Assembly (NCBI GenBank): GCA_015143295.1
Contig: CM026574.1
Location: 9,612,938 to 9,676,937, forward strand
Direction of reading: 5' to 3'
Length of the DNA stretch: 64,000 nucleotides
DNA from: Tetracentron sinense
Lineage: Eukaryota > Streptophyta > Magnoliopsida > Trochodendrales > Trochodendraceae
Shown: in pieces, positions 1-11,120 of the stretch
Layout of the letters: every line of letters begins with the position of its first letter
Numbering within the stretch: the first letter of the stretch is position 1
Notes under the pieces: generated by a model
Databases searched by the model: none
What the model saw: the letters and a program-made list of their open reading frames with translations, nothing else
Told to the model about the DNA's origin: nothing
Translations under genes and position numbers: made by a program

Positions 1-1219
1 TGAGGTTTCTAAGGGAGTTTTTGGAAGCCATTTTTTCCTATAAGTGAAATACTTGCTCTCCTCTCCATAAAAGTCTTTGAGAGGCCAGGCTACTTCGCTA
101 GTACTCTCTTAGATCAATAGTTTTTGGTAGAGATACTGCATCATTCAATAGAGAGTGCAGGGAGTTCATTTCGAAGGCTCAGGATCTAGCCAGTTCAGTA
201 TTTCACAGTAAGTGCCTATCGTTTCCTCATGTTCTCTTTTTATTATTATAATATGGATGATAGGAATTTATGCTAGAGGGTTGTGAGCATAGTGACCAAG
301 TACGGGTACGAGTTTAATACGACAATTATCTGTTTGGAAGTGTGTTATACGGCAAAAGTACGGGAAATTAAAAATTAAATGAAAATTATAAATAAATAGG
401 AAGTTCAGCAAAAATACGTGTATTAAACGCATTTAATATGGAATTTGTATATTACTCGCGTTACGCGTATAATACATAATATGGAAAAGTATGCCGTTTT
501 AAACGGCGACCCCCCTTAAAAGTATTATATGTGGATTTGGTAACTATGGTTGTGAGGAAGGGGTGATATCAACCTTAGGTGAGTTTAGATTCAGTTGATA
601 TTAAATGTATGCCATGTTTGCTATGCTATATGTACAAGGCTTCTCTTTTTCTCTTCATTATGCATTCTTTGTTTTTTCTGACTTTCGGGGTGTTATCATG
701 CCCATTAGAGGGTAAGCCAGTGGAAGATGAGTTGGGGATCCTCCCAAGTCCCAGGTCAACTTCAAAACTAAACTTACCATCTAATGATGTTTACTTCGAA
801 AATTTAACTGTTTGCCTTCGAAATACTATCCAAAATGATATGATGTTGAATAGCTCACCTAAATTGAGCTTTCTAGGCTCGATTCTGGCCTTAGGTCTCG
901 TATCAAGCCGAAATAGGCTATCTAGTTGAGAAGCATACACTAGCCCCACAAGTGTAAACCTTGCCTACTTCTGAATCTGAAGTTGATTAGTTGTTAATTG
1001 GAATTTAGGATAGACTTGCCTTAGCATTAGGCTCCATCATTGCACAAGCTAAAACTGCTTATGCTATTCTCAAAATACCAAAAAAATTAAAAAAATCTGA
1101 AAAAATTCATGTTTGATTCTTTGCATGGTCATATACTGGCACAATCACTCCCACGCACTATTAGGTATTGTATGCACACTTACTTCCTTGCATGTTGCAT
1201 GCTTGCATGAAATTAATCT
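1..1219. other. Non-coding DNA, nothing recognised
   Basis: No reading frame here resembles a known protein. Frames at 579-929 and 1113-1298 open on GTG or ATG but have no recognisable motif and biased hydrophobic or low-complexity composition, so I do not call them genes. The stretch is AT-rich with short A/T runs. It may be the upstream part of the old LTR whose end lies at 1702, but I could not find a 5' terminus or target-site duplication. Confidence 0.5.
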
Positions 1220-1702
1220 TTTTTTTGGAACTACATTTAGCTTGATTCCACTCTTGTGGATATGTAGGCAGCCCCTTCTGTGGGTTCAGCTACCCTAGGA
1301 TAGAAAACTTAGCTAGATTTTGTTTACTTGAGTTAGATTGCTTAATTATAATAGATGTTAGCATGATCTTTCTTCATTTTGTTGCTATTTATGTGATGTG
1401 CATGTTTAGATGTTGGCATGATTTCAAATTAGTTTATTTCCCTTACACCTTCCATTACCTAGTTTCTAGGAGTAGGTAACCATCATTGGAGGGAGTTTAG
1501 GAGTGTATAACACCTTCCCTTAACTCAACCGAATCTCTTGCCCGGAACTCTATTCGTGACCATACCTTATCCATTAGATTTTGGGTCCTATTTTCCCTTA
1601 AAAATTGAATAGGTGGCAACTCTATCTTTTGTTTTTTTTAGCATTATTCCATTTCAAGGATTCCTGCCTGATTTGGAATAGTTGTAAATTTTCACGTTCA
1701 CA
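1220..1702 (+). repeat. Old LTR 3' portion (relative of the solo LTR at 46474-48538)
   Basis: This stretch shares three landmarks, in the same order, with the 3' part of the 46474-48538 LTR. They are a segment reading 'cttgattccact..tgtgga' near 1240, one reading 'gtaggtaaccatc' near 1474, and 'aataggtggcaactct' near 1608, matching 48115, 48305 and 48443 respectively. It ends in 'ttcaca' at 1702, consistent with a CA-ending LTR. It is clearly diverged and no target-site duplication was found. The family (Ty3/gypsy, possibly Tat/Ogre-like) is my guess. Confidence 0.55.
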
Positions 1703-2207
1703 ATGATAGCAGAGATGTTGAATTATCTTGTAGTGGACTTGGTGCTAACATTGGACATAACGACGGTGCTCAGAAAGCAGAGAGCTTAATTTGAATCAGA
1801 TTAGCAGTTCGTCCATGCAATTGTAGATCTCGAGGGTTGCGTAGCGGACAGGAAATTCACAATTTAACTTTTTTTTACATATCATTCATATTCTGGTTTA
1901 TTGAGGATCAGTTAGCAACAGTGTCTAACACTGTTAGACGGTTTCTCAGACTTGTTTCACTGAATCTATAGTTCCCTCCCTTTCTTCTCCCTGAGGACCT
2001 TAACTGCCTTGAGTGAAATTTCAGGTTCCTTGGTGTGGGAAAACTAAACAAAAAGGAGATTGTGTGTTGCCCTTGTTTGAATAGTTGCCAGCTACTTTGC
2101 ATTAAATGCCAAAAAAATATCAATAGTTTCTGCCTTTTGATGAATTTTACTGTAACATATCTTTCAGGTAGGAGGGACGTAGATGCAGGTGCATTTTCTT
2201 ATGTTCA
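1703..2207. other. Intergenic DNA, no gene recognised
   Basis: Sequence between the old LTR end and the duplicated block. A frame runs from 2035 to 2463 on the plus strand but it crosses into the 3' flank of the protease pseudogene and shows no known motif. I see no RNA gene or transposon terminus. Confidence 0.4.
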
Positions 2208-2438
2208 ACATGCATTGCAAAATTGCAGCGATGGATCCAAAGCAATTGTTGTATATATATTTCTTTATGTATTTTTACTTTTTATTACTGTAATTATTAT
2301 CTATATTGCCTTGATAGGGATATATCCCTTTACAATTCCTTCTCTTTGTATGATCTTGGGCATTGATAATGTAAAAGAGATAATGCAGCAATTTTTTGTT
2401 TATCTTGTTACAGCCCCCGAGTTTTTGCTACTATATAT

Positions 2439-2566
2439 CGAATTTGTCTTCTCAGGAAGTTGAAGGTGCAGGATTGGACTCAGTTACAACACCCATACAG
2501 ATCGAATTTGTCTTCTCAGGAAGTTGAAGGTGCAGGATTGGACTCAGTTACAACACCCATACAGGC
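2439..2566. repeat. 64-bp tandem duplication in the protease 3' region
   Basis: A unit beginning 'cgaatttgtcttctcagg' is repeated head to tail at 2439 and 2503. Block B has a single copy of the corresponding sequence near 27857. The duplication therefore arose after the two blocks separated, or was lost from B. Confidence 0.85.
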
Positions 2567-2914
2567 TGCATAAGGCCGAGAGAAGCCTTCATTATCATCA
2601 TGATCCACACTGTTGAATAAACAACCAAAAAAAAAAAACTCCCTGGTGAGAATACCCTCTGCATAGTCGGCATAAGAGGAAGAAAATCACAAACCTTTAG
2701 GCTTAACTTGGGGCTTTATTAAATCATCTGTGGTTCTAGTATGAAACATCACATTCATGCATTTACGATCCATATGACAGTCTTGATACTATAGAAAGGT
2801 GTTCTATTTGCTCGAATATCCTGTTTGATACCTGATATAGCAAATCTTAGCCGAGCCAGAAAAAAAAAAAAGATATAAATGAGTTAAGGGATCACTTTTT
2901 CTAGACTTGTTGAG

Positions 2915-4738
2915 AATGATTCTGATCTATTTCAGAGGAAGGGTCCAACATGGAAGGACTCTTGCAATCTGTAGGGGTCCATCCAATCTTCCGTTCGTCA
3001 TATATCACAAATTTATCTTGCATCGAAATGTATGTGAACAGTGACATGGTAAAAAAAGGTTAATGAAGTTGGGAAGAAATAATCATCTGGCAGGTTGTGG
3101 CACGTTTAGAATCTCTTACTTCCAATGAGGTTGCGATCTTCCAGTCCTACTTTAGTACCATTCAGAATTCCCAAGCAAACAATGCCATGATTCTGACACA
3201 GAAGTTTGTTAGTGTTCAAATTTTACAAGTTTTTATCCTTGTAGGGGAAAGTGAAATGAAATAAGGTTCTGAAAAGCGCTAACGCTGATGATAAGATAAG
3301 CTTCAGGAGGTATTTCCATCTGAGTTCTCCTGTCATTTGTGAAGCTCAATGCTATGGGATTGAAGTATTTCTTGGCGTTGTGAATGGATTTGAAAGGTTC
3401 TGTGCCTCTAAAGCAGACTGAATGTTTCGTCATCACGTGCTTCCCTTAATGGCTTACCGTTTAAATCTTTCTTCACCTGAAAATAGGAATGGCATCAATC
3501 GGGTTCTGAACAAGATACTTCATTTGGAAAATCACAAAGGGGTTGGGGACCTTTAACTTACCCAAGAAATGAAAGCTTGGTAAGCCTGGAAATTGAAATA
3601 AGTGTAGGAGCCCCCTGTATCAAAAACTACAAGAAGATTCCTTACCCCACTAGGCTGCCCTCCGAATATGAGTTCCCTTTGACGACGTGAGTAATGTTCC
3701 CTGACAAATCATAAGTGGAATATCCATGATAAGAAGAGGCAAGATGGATTCATTTAAGAAAAGTGTAGGAGAGTTCATGAGTACTTACGAGGAACGTGAC
3801 ATTCGTGTCCAAATTACGTCTGAAGGGTTCAGAAAAACCTTCTCCGAAGAACATATAACCTCCGCCTTGCACACTGAAACAGTGGCCAAACACATTTTTG
3901 GTCAGGCCCTGATCATGGAGCTGAGATAGGATGGTGGATTATGCTTTGCTGAGGCCAAGTACCCCGTCAGTGCAACGGGGGGTTGCATCAGAAACTCGTT
4001 GTTCAAATCCACATCTGAAGAAAAAATATTTCAAGAATGGGAAGCCACTAAATCTAATCTAACAATTCAGATCATTAGATACTGCAAAGTTTCCCACCCA
4101 AAGGCCAAAATTGGTCTAAGGAGGGATCCATAAGTGAAGTGAATTGGGAAAACATCCCTGACAAGTACACCACGGGATGAACTCTGATCGGCGTACGAAA
4201 TGCCAGTCACAAGGCTCATCTGGGGTCACACTTTCGTGATCTTCAGGCGAGTTGAAGGCGGAGATACAAAGGGTGTCGTTCTGGAAGACCTCGTTCTTCT
4301 TAGGCGGCTTGTAAAGAGGGTGAGGTGCCTGCCGAGAGAAAGATTAGGCGAAGACAGGCGGGGTTTAATTGTAACTAGAATAGTGTCTCATATAGATTTA
4401 CCTCAGTACAGCTGATACAAGGATAATCACATTGGAGCCATGTGAGGTCGATGCCTGTGTCAATATCAAAATAGTATGGCTTGGGAGGTTGGCCTACGTC
4501 CAGGGAAACATAGTATGACCTGCAGAATATTGAAAGATGGAGATTTAAAACCTCCCCAGAAACAAAACCCAAATAAATATGGCTCTAACCAGCTATATCT
4601 CTCATTTTCTATCCAATATTACAAACCCCTTAGGATAGGCATGCATTTCCATAAACTGGGAACACCACAGAGGAAGGAGCCAAGGAACGTCGCAGAGATA
4701 AGCAAAACGAAGAACACCACCTTCCCCTTCTTGTCCAT
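2915..4738 (-). pseudogene. Aspartic protease (nucellin/Asp1-like), pseudogene copy A
   Basis: Exons can be aligned one to one with copy B: about 4640-4738, 4402-4519, a third ending at 4328, 3789-4014, 3562-3700, 3284-3476, 3120-3192 and about 2915-3030. The first active-site region reads YYVSLDVGQPPKP..DIDTGID, so the usual DTGSD serine is isoleucine. The second site reads FDTGGSYTYFN. Breaks seen directly: exon 1 runs out of frame before the VYPKG segment and reaches a stop; exon 3 has lost two bases after the EPC segment; exon 4 has a TAA where copy B has AAA; exon 6 has lost two bases; and the last intron's acceptor, CAG in copy B, reads CAC. The TATA-like promoter sequence seen in copy B is also altered here (near 4933). 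Family members are secreted or vacuolar A1 endopeptidases; this copy cannot encode one. Confidence 0.9.
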
Positions 4739-5189
4739 CATCAATGCTGCTATTAATTGATCTTCTCTCTCTATCAAAAGCAAAGATGGGGTTTCACGTT
4801 AGATTGAAACAGTTTGCAAAACAATAATTTAAATACTTAAAACAAAGACGTCTACTTGCTTATCTTAATTGTCTGAATTTTTGTTGAGAGAGAAAGAGAG
4901 AGTTTGTGTTGTAATCCCTCTAGGATGGGTGGGCTATAATATCTAAATCATGATTAGGAGAACAAAAGGCTGGTGAGTATAATGGTTAAGTTTTGGGATT
5001 CTTTAGCTTGTTCCTTACTTGTGTAATAAGGATAATGGGTATTGCTTTTCCTCAATCTCTTCTTAGTACCTTTCTTTTTTAATAGGTTTCCCAAGTATTT
5101 TCATTTTCAATTAATTACAATTTTCAATTATATGATATTGATCGTGGTTCTTAAGTGCCGATAAATCACTTAGTAACTTATAAGTTACA

Positions 5190-5343
5190 CGCCTAGGTTT
5201 GTCCCAGTGATTGTGTATCTTTGGGGAGGTGTGACTCGTGTTCGAGTCTTGGTGTGGCTGTTCAGCGCCCACCATGAGTGTTAACCCTGATAACCCCTAA
5301 CCTAGGGTAGATAAATGATTAGGACCAAGCAATTTTTTTTTTT
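5190..5343 (+). mobile_element. tRNA-derived SINE-like element, copy in unit 1
   Basis: About 150 bp with a box-A-like segment (gtcccagtgattgtgta, near 5211), a box-B-like segment (gtgttcgagtct, near 5239) about 30 bp later, and a T-run at the end (5333-5343). Block B at about 30470-30490 has the flanking text directly joined without it ('cttagtaacttaagttgagatatac'), which acts as an empty site. That supports a discrete insertion. I could not define a clean target-site duplication, and Au-type SINE affiliation is only a suggestion from the T-tail. Confidence 0.6.
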
Positions 5344-5786
5344 GAGATGTACGGGCCAATGAATGTTTGAGGCAAAATAGAGGTTAGATTGTCGCTTTTT
5401 ATGGAAGTTAGCAAATGCTGATAAATCGGCCGTAATAATCAACATAGCGGTAGTTTATCAAATCCGCTAGGGCATCGCCAGAATCATTTGTTCCACTCTT
5501 ACAACTACATTGTCGGTCCCAAAACTGGATAAAGAAGAAGCGGTAGATGAAATGGATATGTGGAGCTTCTTCCCCTTTTTTAATCATATTATTTTGCTTA
5601 ATGTTCAAAGTTTAGGTCGTGATCAGACAATTCATTTCCTCGGATGCATGGTTGGCTAACTGATTTTTGTAATGGTGATATATGAAAAAATGGGCTCGAT
5701 GTATGGTATGAATAGGAAGGAGCATGAAGTTCCATACTCATTATTGCACACTCTATTATTAACCCACATATGATTTTAAGGGTATG

Positions 5787-5789
<3 letters not shown>

Positions 5790-5825
<36 letters not shown>
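5790..5825. repeat. (TA)n microsatellite
   Basis: Uninterrupted TA dinucleotides in the protease upstream flank. The same tract is present with different lengths at about 10332-10350 and 14752-14780 in the other tandem units, a useful length-variable marker of unit identity. Confidence 0.9.
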
Positions 5826-5827
<2 letters not shown>

Positions 5828-5885
5828 TTAGTACAAGTTGTAAAAAATATTTTTAGGATATTCTATGATTGAAGGGGAAGAGTTC

Positions 5886-6597
5886 AAATTTTTTTTCTCT
5901 CGATGGTGGAGAGTTTTTCCTAACCTTCAATAGGTTTTCTTCTCCCTTCCCCTCTCCTTCCCTTTCATCCAATCATTCCCCCCATTATTTACTCCCTAAC
6001 TTCTCTCATTAATTACCCCTTTCCCTTACGCTTTCCGATTAGCTTTTCTGGCTCACTCTCCCTCAACATGGATCCAGGTTGGGAAGCTGATCTTATTGCT
6101 AAAATTCAAGACCATACTTTAATCGAGATTGATGCTAGTCTCCTGGAGGAGGGTAGAAGTAGATATCAAAATAGTATTGTGGGAAAAATTCTTTGTTGAA
6201 AATCCCTTCAGCCTGATGTCAGCAAAGAAGAGCATGCTTCAAGCTTGGCGATCGAAATCAAACATCACAACTTTTGACCTTAGCAAAGACGTGGATCTTT
6301 TCAAGTTTGATGAGGTTTCTGACCTCCTCAAGGTTTTAGCCAATTCTCCTTGGGCCTTTAATGGTCGTCTCCTTGTTCTCCAAAAATGGAAAGAAGATAC
6401 GAGTGTGTCGGAGTTTGTCTTTGATTCCATTTCAATATGGGTTCAAATACACAACCTACCTTTGAAGAGGTGGAGCCTATCACTTCTAAACTGGGTACAG
6501 CTCGTGAAGTTTCTCAAACCCAATACTCTAGCCCGATCCATCCACCTAAAAAAAATCCACGATCCATATGTCCTCTTGACCCGCCATCTTCCTCTTA
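5886..6597 (+). mobile_element. LINE-1 5' end and ORF1 N-terminal part, unit 1
   Basis: The LINE begins after 'gaaggggaagagttc', the exact point where block B lacks it. ORF1 starts at ATG 6068 (MDPGWEADLIAKIQDHTL). A DUF4283-like segment follows (SPWAFNGRLLVLQKW, then FDSISIWVQIHN), as in plant L1 ORF1 proteins, and then a Pro/Ser-rich linker in a second frame (about 6437-6597), implying an old internal deletion. Unit 1 has an extra A near 6186 that shifts the frame. The LINE is interrupted at 6598 by an LTR. Confidence 0.8.
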
Positions 6598-9500
6598 TGT
6601 TGCGACCCAAATACCCCCTAGGAGTTAAGGATACTTTAGCACGTGACTTATCATATCAAACCAAACCATCCTGTGAGAATACACAAAGCATAACATAGCG
6701 GAAACAGTAATGACATAGCAAATGCTCATAACTGGGTTTCAAGTCTGAACCAACAGAACATAGCAAAATATGAAGTATGAAGTGGACAAGTCTCACTCTC
6801 AAAATACACCTCTCTCTCACTCTCCTCACTCAGCAATAGTCTAGATAGGGCCACCTATCTAGAGCTCCATCATCCTGATGATAATCCATGGTAAGCTCTG
6901 GCTCGTAGTACTCTTCCTTTATCCAAGACTCAGGAGCACGCTCATCAAAACCTGCCGAAGTCAATAATTAGGCTGAGCATGGAATAATCAGTGCCTACTA
7001 ACTACTAGCTAATAATGTAATAATATCATTGAACATGCAAAGCCATAGAGACATAGAAATCTTTAAAAGCATAGTTTCCAAAACCATTTCCTTATGAAAT
7101 TCAGTATGAAATCCAAAATCATATGAGTCATAAGAGTTCGTATGAGAATCAGAGTCTTATGAGTTCTTAGAGTTCCTTATGATCCATTATGATTCGTAGA
7201 GACTTAGAGCACTTATGAATTCTTATGAGTTTCTTTTGAGCAAGATAGGACCCTTTAAAGACTTATGAGCCGAGCATGTAAATACCCTTCAACAAAGATA
7301 CTTAGAATAGGTGTGCCATCTTCCTTGACCAACCCTCCATTTGACTTTATCGTACTTATGAGATCACTTTTTCTTGGAGCCGGATGTGGCATACCCTTAG
7401 GTATGCCATATCCTTGACCAACCCACATTTTTGCTTTATCAATGCTTTGAGCTTGGTAAATTATGAGTTCTTAGAAATCTTATGAATGCTTCGATAAATC
7501 CATTCATATGACAAATCATAGTCATGCGAGACATGTAAGACATAGATTGCATAAAGTGCTTGTGAATGCATAGAGTGCTTGTGAACATCATACTATACTT
7601 GAAAGCTTAAAAACATGAAATCATAGTCATAGAATTTCAGTAGTAGTGATAGCTTACAAACACTTAGAATTTATCATCCAATTCATCCATGAACACACCA
7701 TAAAATATGGTTTTATTGAAAAGAATAGCACAAGGTTAGATAGTAGAGTGTATCTACCTTTTCAAGATCAATTCCCTACGATCTCAGTGCTCAGATATCA
7801 CCTCAGTAGCAAGAAGGAACTCTTCCTTTGTTGCTAAACAATGATACAATAACAAACTGAGCACCCAAGAAAACTATCGAGCAGCGACGGATATTTTCTG
7901 TCGCTAATGCTCGATTTTCCGTCACTATTACTATTAGTGACGGAAAAACATTCATTGCTAATCCATTACAATTGCGTCCGTGACTCTGTGGCTAAGGTTT
8001 TTCGCGATAGAAATATATTTCCGTCACTAATGTGGGCAATTTTAATTCCGAGTTTAGTAACATAAATGAAATTAGTGACGAAAATATTTCCGTCATTAAT
8101 AGTGACGGAAATAAGTTTGTCACTAGTAACAACCATATTAGCGATGGAAAATCGAGTATCAATGACGGAAACTTTCCGTCACTAATAATCATTGTAGCGA
8201 TAGAACAATTTCTGTCACTATTAATGTTATTAGTGACGGAAATTTTTCCGTCACTAATGCCCTTTTAAGAATTCGCACAAAGCTTTGGTGGCGAGTCTCT
8301 TCGATCTGAATCAAAATGCTTCGGATTCTAATGAAGCTTTGATGGCGAGTTGGTTCTTAAGGTAGAAACAAAAAAAAACAAAAAAGCTTTGATGGCAAGT
8401 TGGTTCAGATTCCTCTCCGTTTTTCAATCTAATTTCTTCCCTCGGAGAGAGAGGAGGGGAGAGAAAATAATAGAGAGATGGGGGCTTTTGTCACCGGCGA
8501 TCTGGTCGGTGAAGATGGAAAGATTCCTCTCCCTACTACTGATCTAGAAAAACTATAAAGAAGAAATAAAATAAAATATAAAAGGAAACTAGAGAGAAGG
8601 ATTTACCTGAAATCGCAATAACAAAGAGTGATTAGGAGCAGCTCGTCGGAAATAGGGATGATCGAGGCTTCTCTTCCTCTACAAGTCAGATCTAGAATAT
8701 AAAAATAAAATAGAAAGGAGAGATAATAGAGGAAGAAGGGAGGATTAGATCAAGAGAGAGAGAGATTACCTAATCTAGTGCGGACCAGAGAGTGTTGTTG
8801 GCAGTGCTGATTGGAATTTTAGACGCTGGCAGTGATGAACCAAGAGAAGGAGAAGTAAAGGGAACAAGAAAAAAATGAGTGCATGTGGTAATTTTAACTA
8901 ATGTCAAAATAATTATTAGTGACGGAAATTGTTCCGTCACTAATACTCTCAATATCAATAGTGACGGAAATTGTTCCTTCACTAAAAAGAACTTCCATTA
9001 CTAGTAGTAGTGACAAAAATTTTCCTTCGCTATGATATAATCCCTATTAGTGACGGAATGATTTTCGTCACTAAAGGTAATTTTATATTTAAAAATCAAT
9101 TAAATATCAAAATAATTATTAGTGACGGAAATATTTCCATCACTAATACTCTCAATATCAATAGTGACGAAAATTGTTCCGTCTCTAAAAAAAACTTCCA
9201 TTACTAATAGAAGTAGTGACCGAAATTGTCCGTCACTATTATATAAGCCCTATTAGTGACGGAACATATTCCGTCACTATTGACTATTTTAATTAAAAAA
9301 ACTTTGTAAGTGATTAGAGACAGATCATTAGTAACGGCATGTGCTTCTGTCATTATAAGTGATGGAAAATTTTCCATCACTACTATTATGTCGCTACGCG
9401 GTAGTTTTCTTGTAGTGCAAGCAAGCTCCAAGCTTTTCCTCTTCGTTCTCTTTCAAAAATCCCCAAAAATATATTCTTAGGGTTTGAGTAAATCAAACCT

Positions 9501-9652
9501 ACGAATTTCGGTCATATTTATAGGCTAAAGGTTGCCAAAAACCCAAAAGACCCATTACAAAATATCTCCCAAGGTCGGTGGCTAGTTTTGGGCGTTTTTG
9601 CTCCTTTCAATACAAGACTCGTGGACTAGTGGTTGTCCCCCGACTTCACTCA
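6598..9652. mobile_element. LTR inserted in LINE-1, unit 1 copy (right end missing), containing CACTA
   Basis: It starts TGTTGCGACC after the target sequence TCTTA (6593-6597). Non-coding LTR text covers 6598-7861 and 9418-9652, with the CACTA element between. It includes a run of short related phrases built on 'cttatgag' (about 7100-7250). The copy is truncated at the tandem-unit junction, so its CA end is absent. No coding sequence was seen in the roughly 1.26 kb before the CACTA element. Confidence 0.75.
7862..9417. mobile_element. Non-autonomous CACTA (En/Spm-like) element, unit 1 copy
   Basis: The right end reads, in reverse complement, CACTACAAGAAAACTACCG, a classic CACTA terminus. The left end is CACCCAAGAAAACTATCG, the same with a small change after CAC. 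Both ends carry many subterminal copies of 'ttagtgacgg' in both orientations, often as head-to-head pairs that form short hairpins (about 7890-8270 and 8910-9390). No transposase was found; the core (about 8280-8900) has only short frames. A 3-bp target-site duplication is not evident. Confidence 0.85.
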
Positions 9653-9714
9653 TTGAGAGAGAAAGAGAGAGTTTGTGTTGTAATCCCTCTAGGATGGGTG
9701 GCCTATTATATCAC

Positions 9715-9884
9715 TCCTGGGTTTGTCCCAGTGATTGTGTATCTCCCTTTGGGGAGGTGTGACTCTTGTTCGAGTCTTGGTGTGGCTGTTGAGCGCCCAC
9801 CATGAGTGTTGACCATGATAACCCCCTAACCCCTAACCTAGGGTAGATAAATGATTAGGACCAAGCAATTTTTTTTTTTTTTTT
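9715..9884 (+). mobile_element. SINE-like element, copy in unit 2
   Basis: Same element as at 5190, carried here by tandem duplication rather than by a fresh insertion, because the downstream flank is also shared. The T-run is longer (16 T at 9869-9884). The left flank differs because of the deletion common to units 2 and 3. Confidence 0.6.
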
Positions 9885-10443
9885 GAGATATACGGGCCAA
9901 TGAATTTTGAGGCAAAATAGACGTTAGATTGTCGCTTTTTATGGAAGTTAGCAAGTGCTCATAAATCGGCCGTAATAATCAACATAGCGGTAGTTTATCG
10001 TATCTGCTAGGGCATCGCCAGAATCATTTGTTCTGCTCTTACAACTACATTGTCGGTCCCAAAACTGGATAAAGAAGAAGCGGTAGATGAAATGGATATG
10101 TGGAGCTTCTTTCCCCCTTTTTAATCATATTATTTTGCTTAGTGTTCAAAGTTTAGGTCGTGATCAGACAATTCATTTCCTCGGATGCATGGTTGGCCAA
10201 CTGTTTCAGTAATGGTGATATATGAAAAAATGGGCTTGATGTATGGTATGAATAGGAAGGAGCATGAAGTTCCATATTCATTATTGCACACTCTATTATT
10301 AACCCACATATGATTTTAAGGGTATGAATGAGTATATATATATATATATAAGTTAGTAGAAGTTGTAAAAAATATTTTTAGGATATTCTAAGATTGAAAG
10401 GGAAGAGTTCAAATTTTTTTTCTCTCGATGGTGGAGAGTTTTT

Positions 10444-11120
10444 CCTAACCTTCAATAGGTTTTCTTCTCCCTTCCGCTCTCCTTCCCTTTCATCCTATCA
10501 TTCCCCTCATTATTTACTCCCTAACTTCTCTCATTAATTACCCCTTTCCCTTACGCTTTCCGATTAGCTTTTCTGGCTCACTCTCCCTCAACATGGATCC
10601 AAATTGGGAAGCAGATCTTATTGCTAAAATTCAAGACCATACTTTAATCGAGATTGATGCTAGTCTCCTGGAGGAGGGTAGAAGTAGAAATCAAAGTAGT
10701 ATTGTGGGAAAATTCTTTGTTGGTAATCCCTTCAGCCTGATGTCAGCAAAGAAGAGCATGCTTCAAGCTTGGTGATCGAAATCAAACATCACAACTTTTG
10801 ACCTTAGCAAAGACGTGGTTCTTTTCAAGTTTGATGAGGTTTTTGACCTCCACAAGGTTTTAGCCAATTCTCCTTGGGCCTTTAATGGTCATCTCCTTGT
10901 TCTCCAAAAATGGAAAGAAGATACGAGTGTGTCGGAGTTTGTCTTTGATTCCATTTCAATATGGGTTCAAATGCACAACCTACCTTTGAAGAGGTGGAGC
11001 CTTTCCCTTATAAACTGGGTACAGCTTGTGATCTTTCTCTAACCCAATACTCTAGCCCGATCCATCCTTCTTAAAAAATCCATGACCCATATGTCCTCTT
11101 GACCTGCCATCTTCCTCTTA
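10444..11120 (+). mobile_element. LINE-1 5' end and ORF1 fragment, unit 2
   Basis: Tandem copy of the unit 1 LINE segment. ORF1 starts at ATG 10593. A TGA stop replaces an Arg codon right after the MLQAW segment (near 10773), and reading continues in the same frame from about 10815 through the DUF4283-like part. It ends at the TCTTA target sequence (11116-11120) before the LTR. Confidence 0.8.

Larger units (their letters stand above)
2208..5885. repeat. Duplicated block A (protease pseudogene plus flanks)
   Basis: This block is a diverged direct copy of 27626-31062. Similarity starts at 'catgcat' (2208 against 27626), runs through the 3' flank, all protease exons and introns and about 1 kb of upstream DNA, and stops at 'gaaggggaagagttc' (5871-5885 against 31048-31062). 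Block A ends there because a LINE is inserted; block B ends there because its unrelated flank begins. The block carries a SINE near 5190 that block B lacks. Confidence 0.85.
4884..9652. repeat. Tandem unit 1 of a three-unit amplification
   Basis: This unit holds, in order, a GA-rich promoter-flank segment, a SINE, the AT-rich protease upstream flank, the LINE-1 5' end, and an LTR containing a CACTA element. It begins at 'ttgagagagaaagagag' (4884) and joins the next unit at 9653, where the LTR text 'cactcattga' runs straight into the same GA-rich start. Unit 1 alone keeps about 240 bp (4945-5190) between the GA-rich segment and the SINE; units 2 and 3 share its deletion. Confidence 0.85.

Noticed and set aside
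2035..2463. 142-residue plus-strand ORF with hydrophobic segments
   Set aside because: No family resemblance; it ends within the 3' flank of the protease pseudogene, and the equivalent region of block B does not keep the frame.
5211..5255. A functional tRNA gene
   Set aside because: Only box-like segments are present; no cloverleaf or acceptor stem could be formed, and the T-run tail fits a SINE better.
8030..8270. Plus-strand ORF at 8032-8268 and several similar frames at 9.0-9.4, 12.4-12.7 and 13.4-13.6 kb
   Set aside because: They are read-through of the 'ttagtgacgg' hairpin arrays of the CACTA element; translations are repeats of ISDGN/VTEIFPSL-like text with no domain.
7890..8270. CRISPR-like array of short repeats
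   Set aside because: Repeat units are inverted as well as direct, spacers are irregular, and they sit inside CACTA termini in a plant genome.
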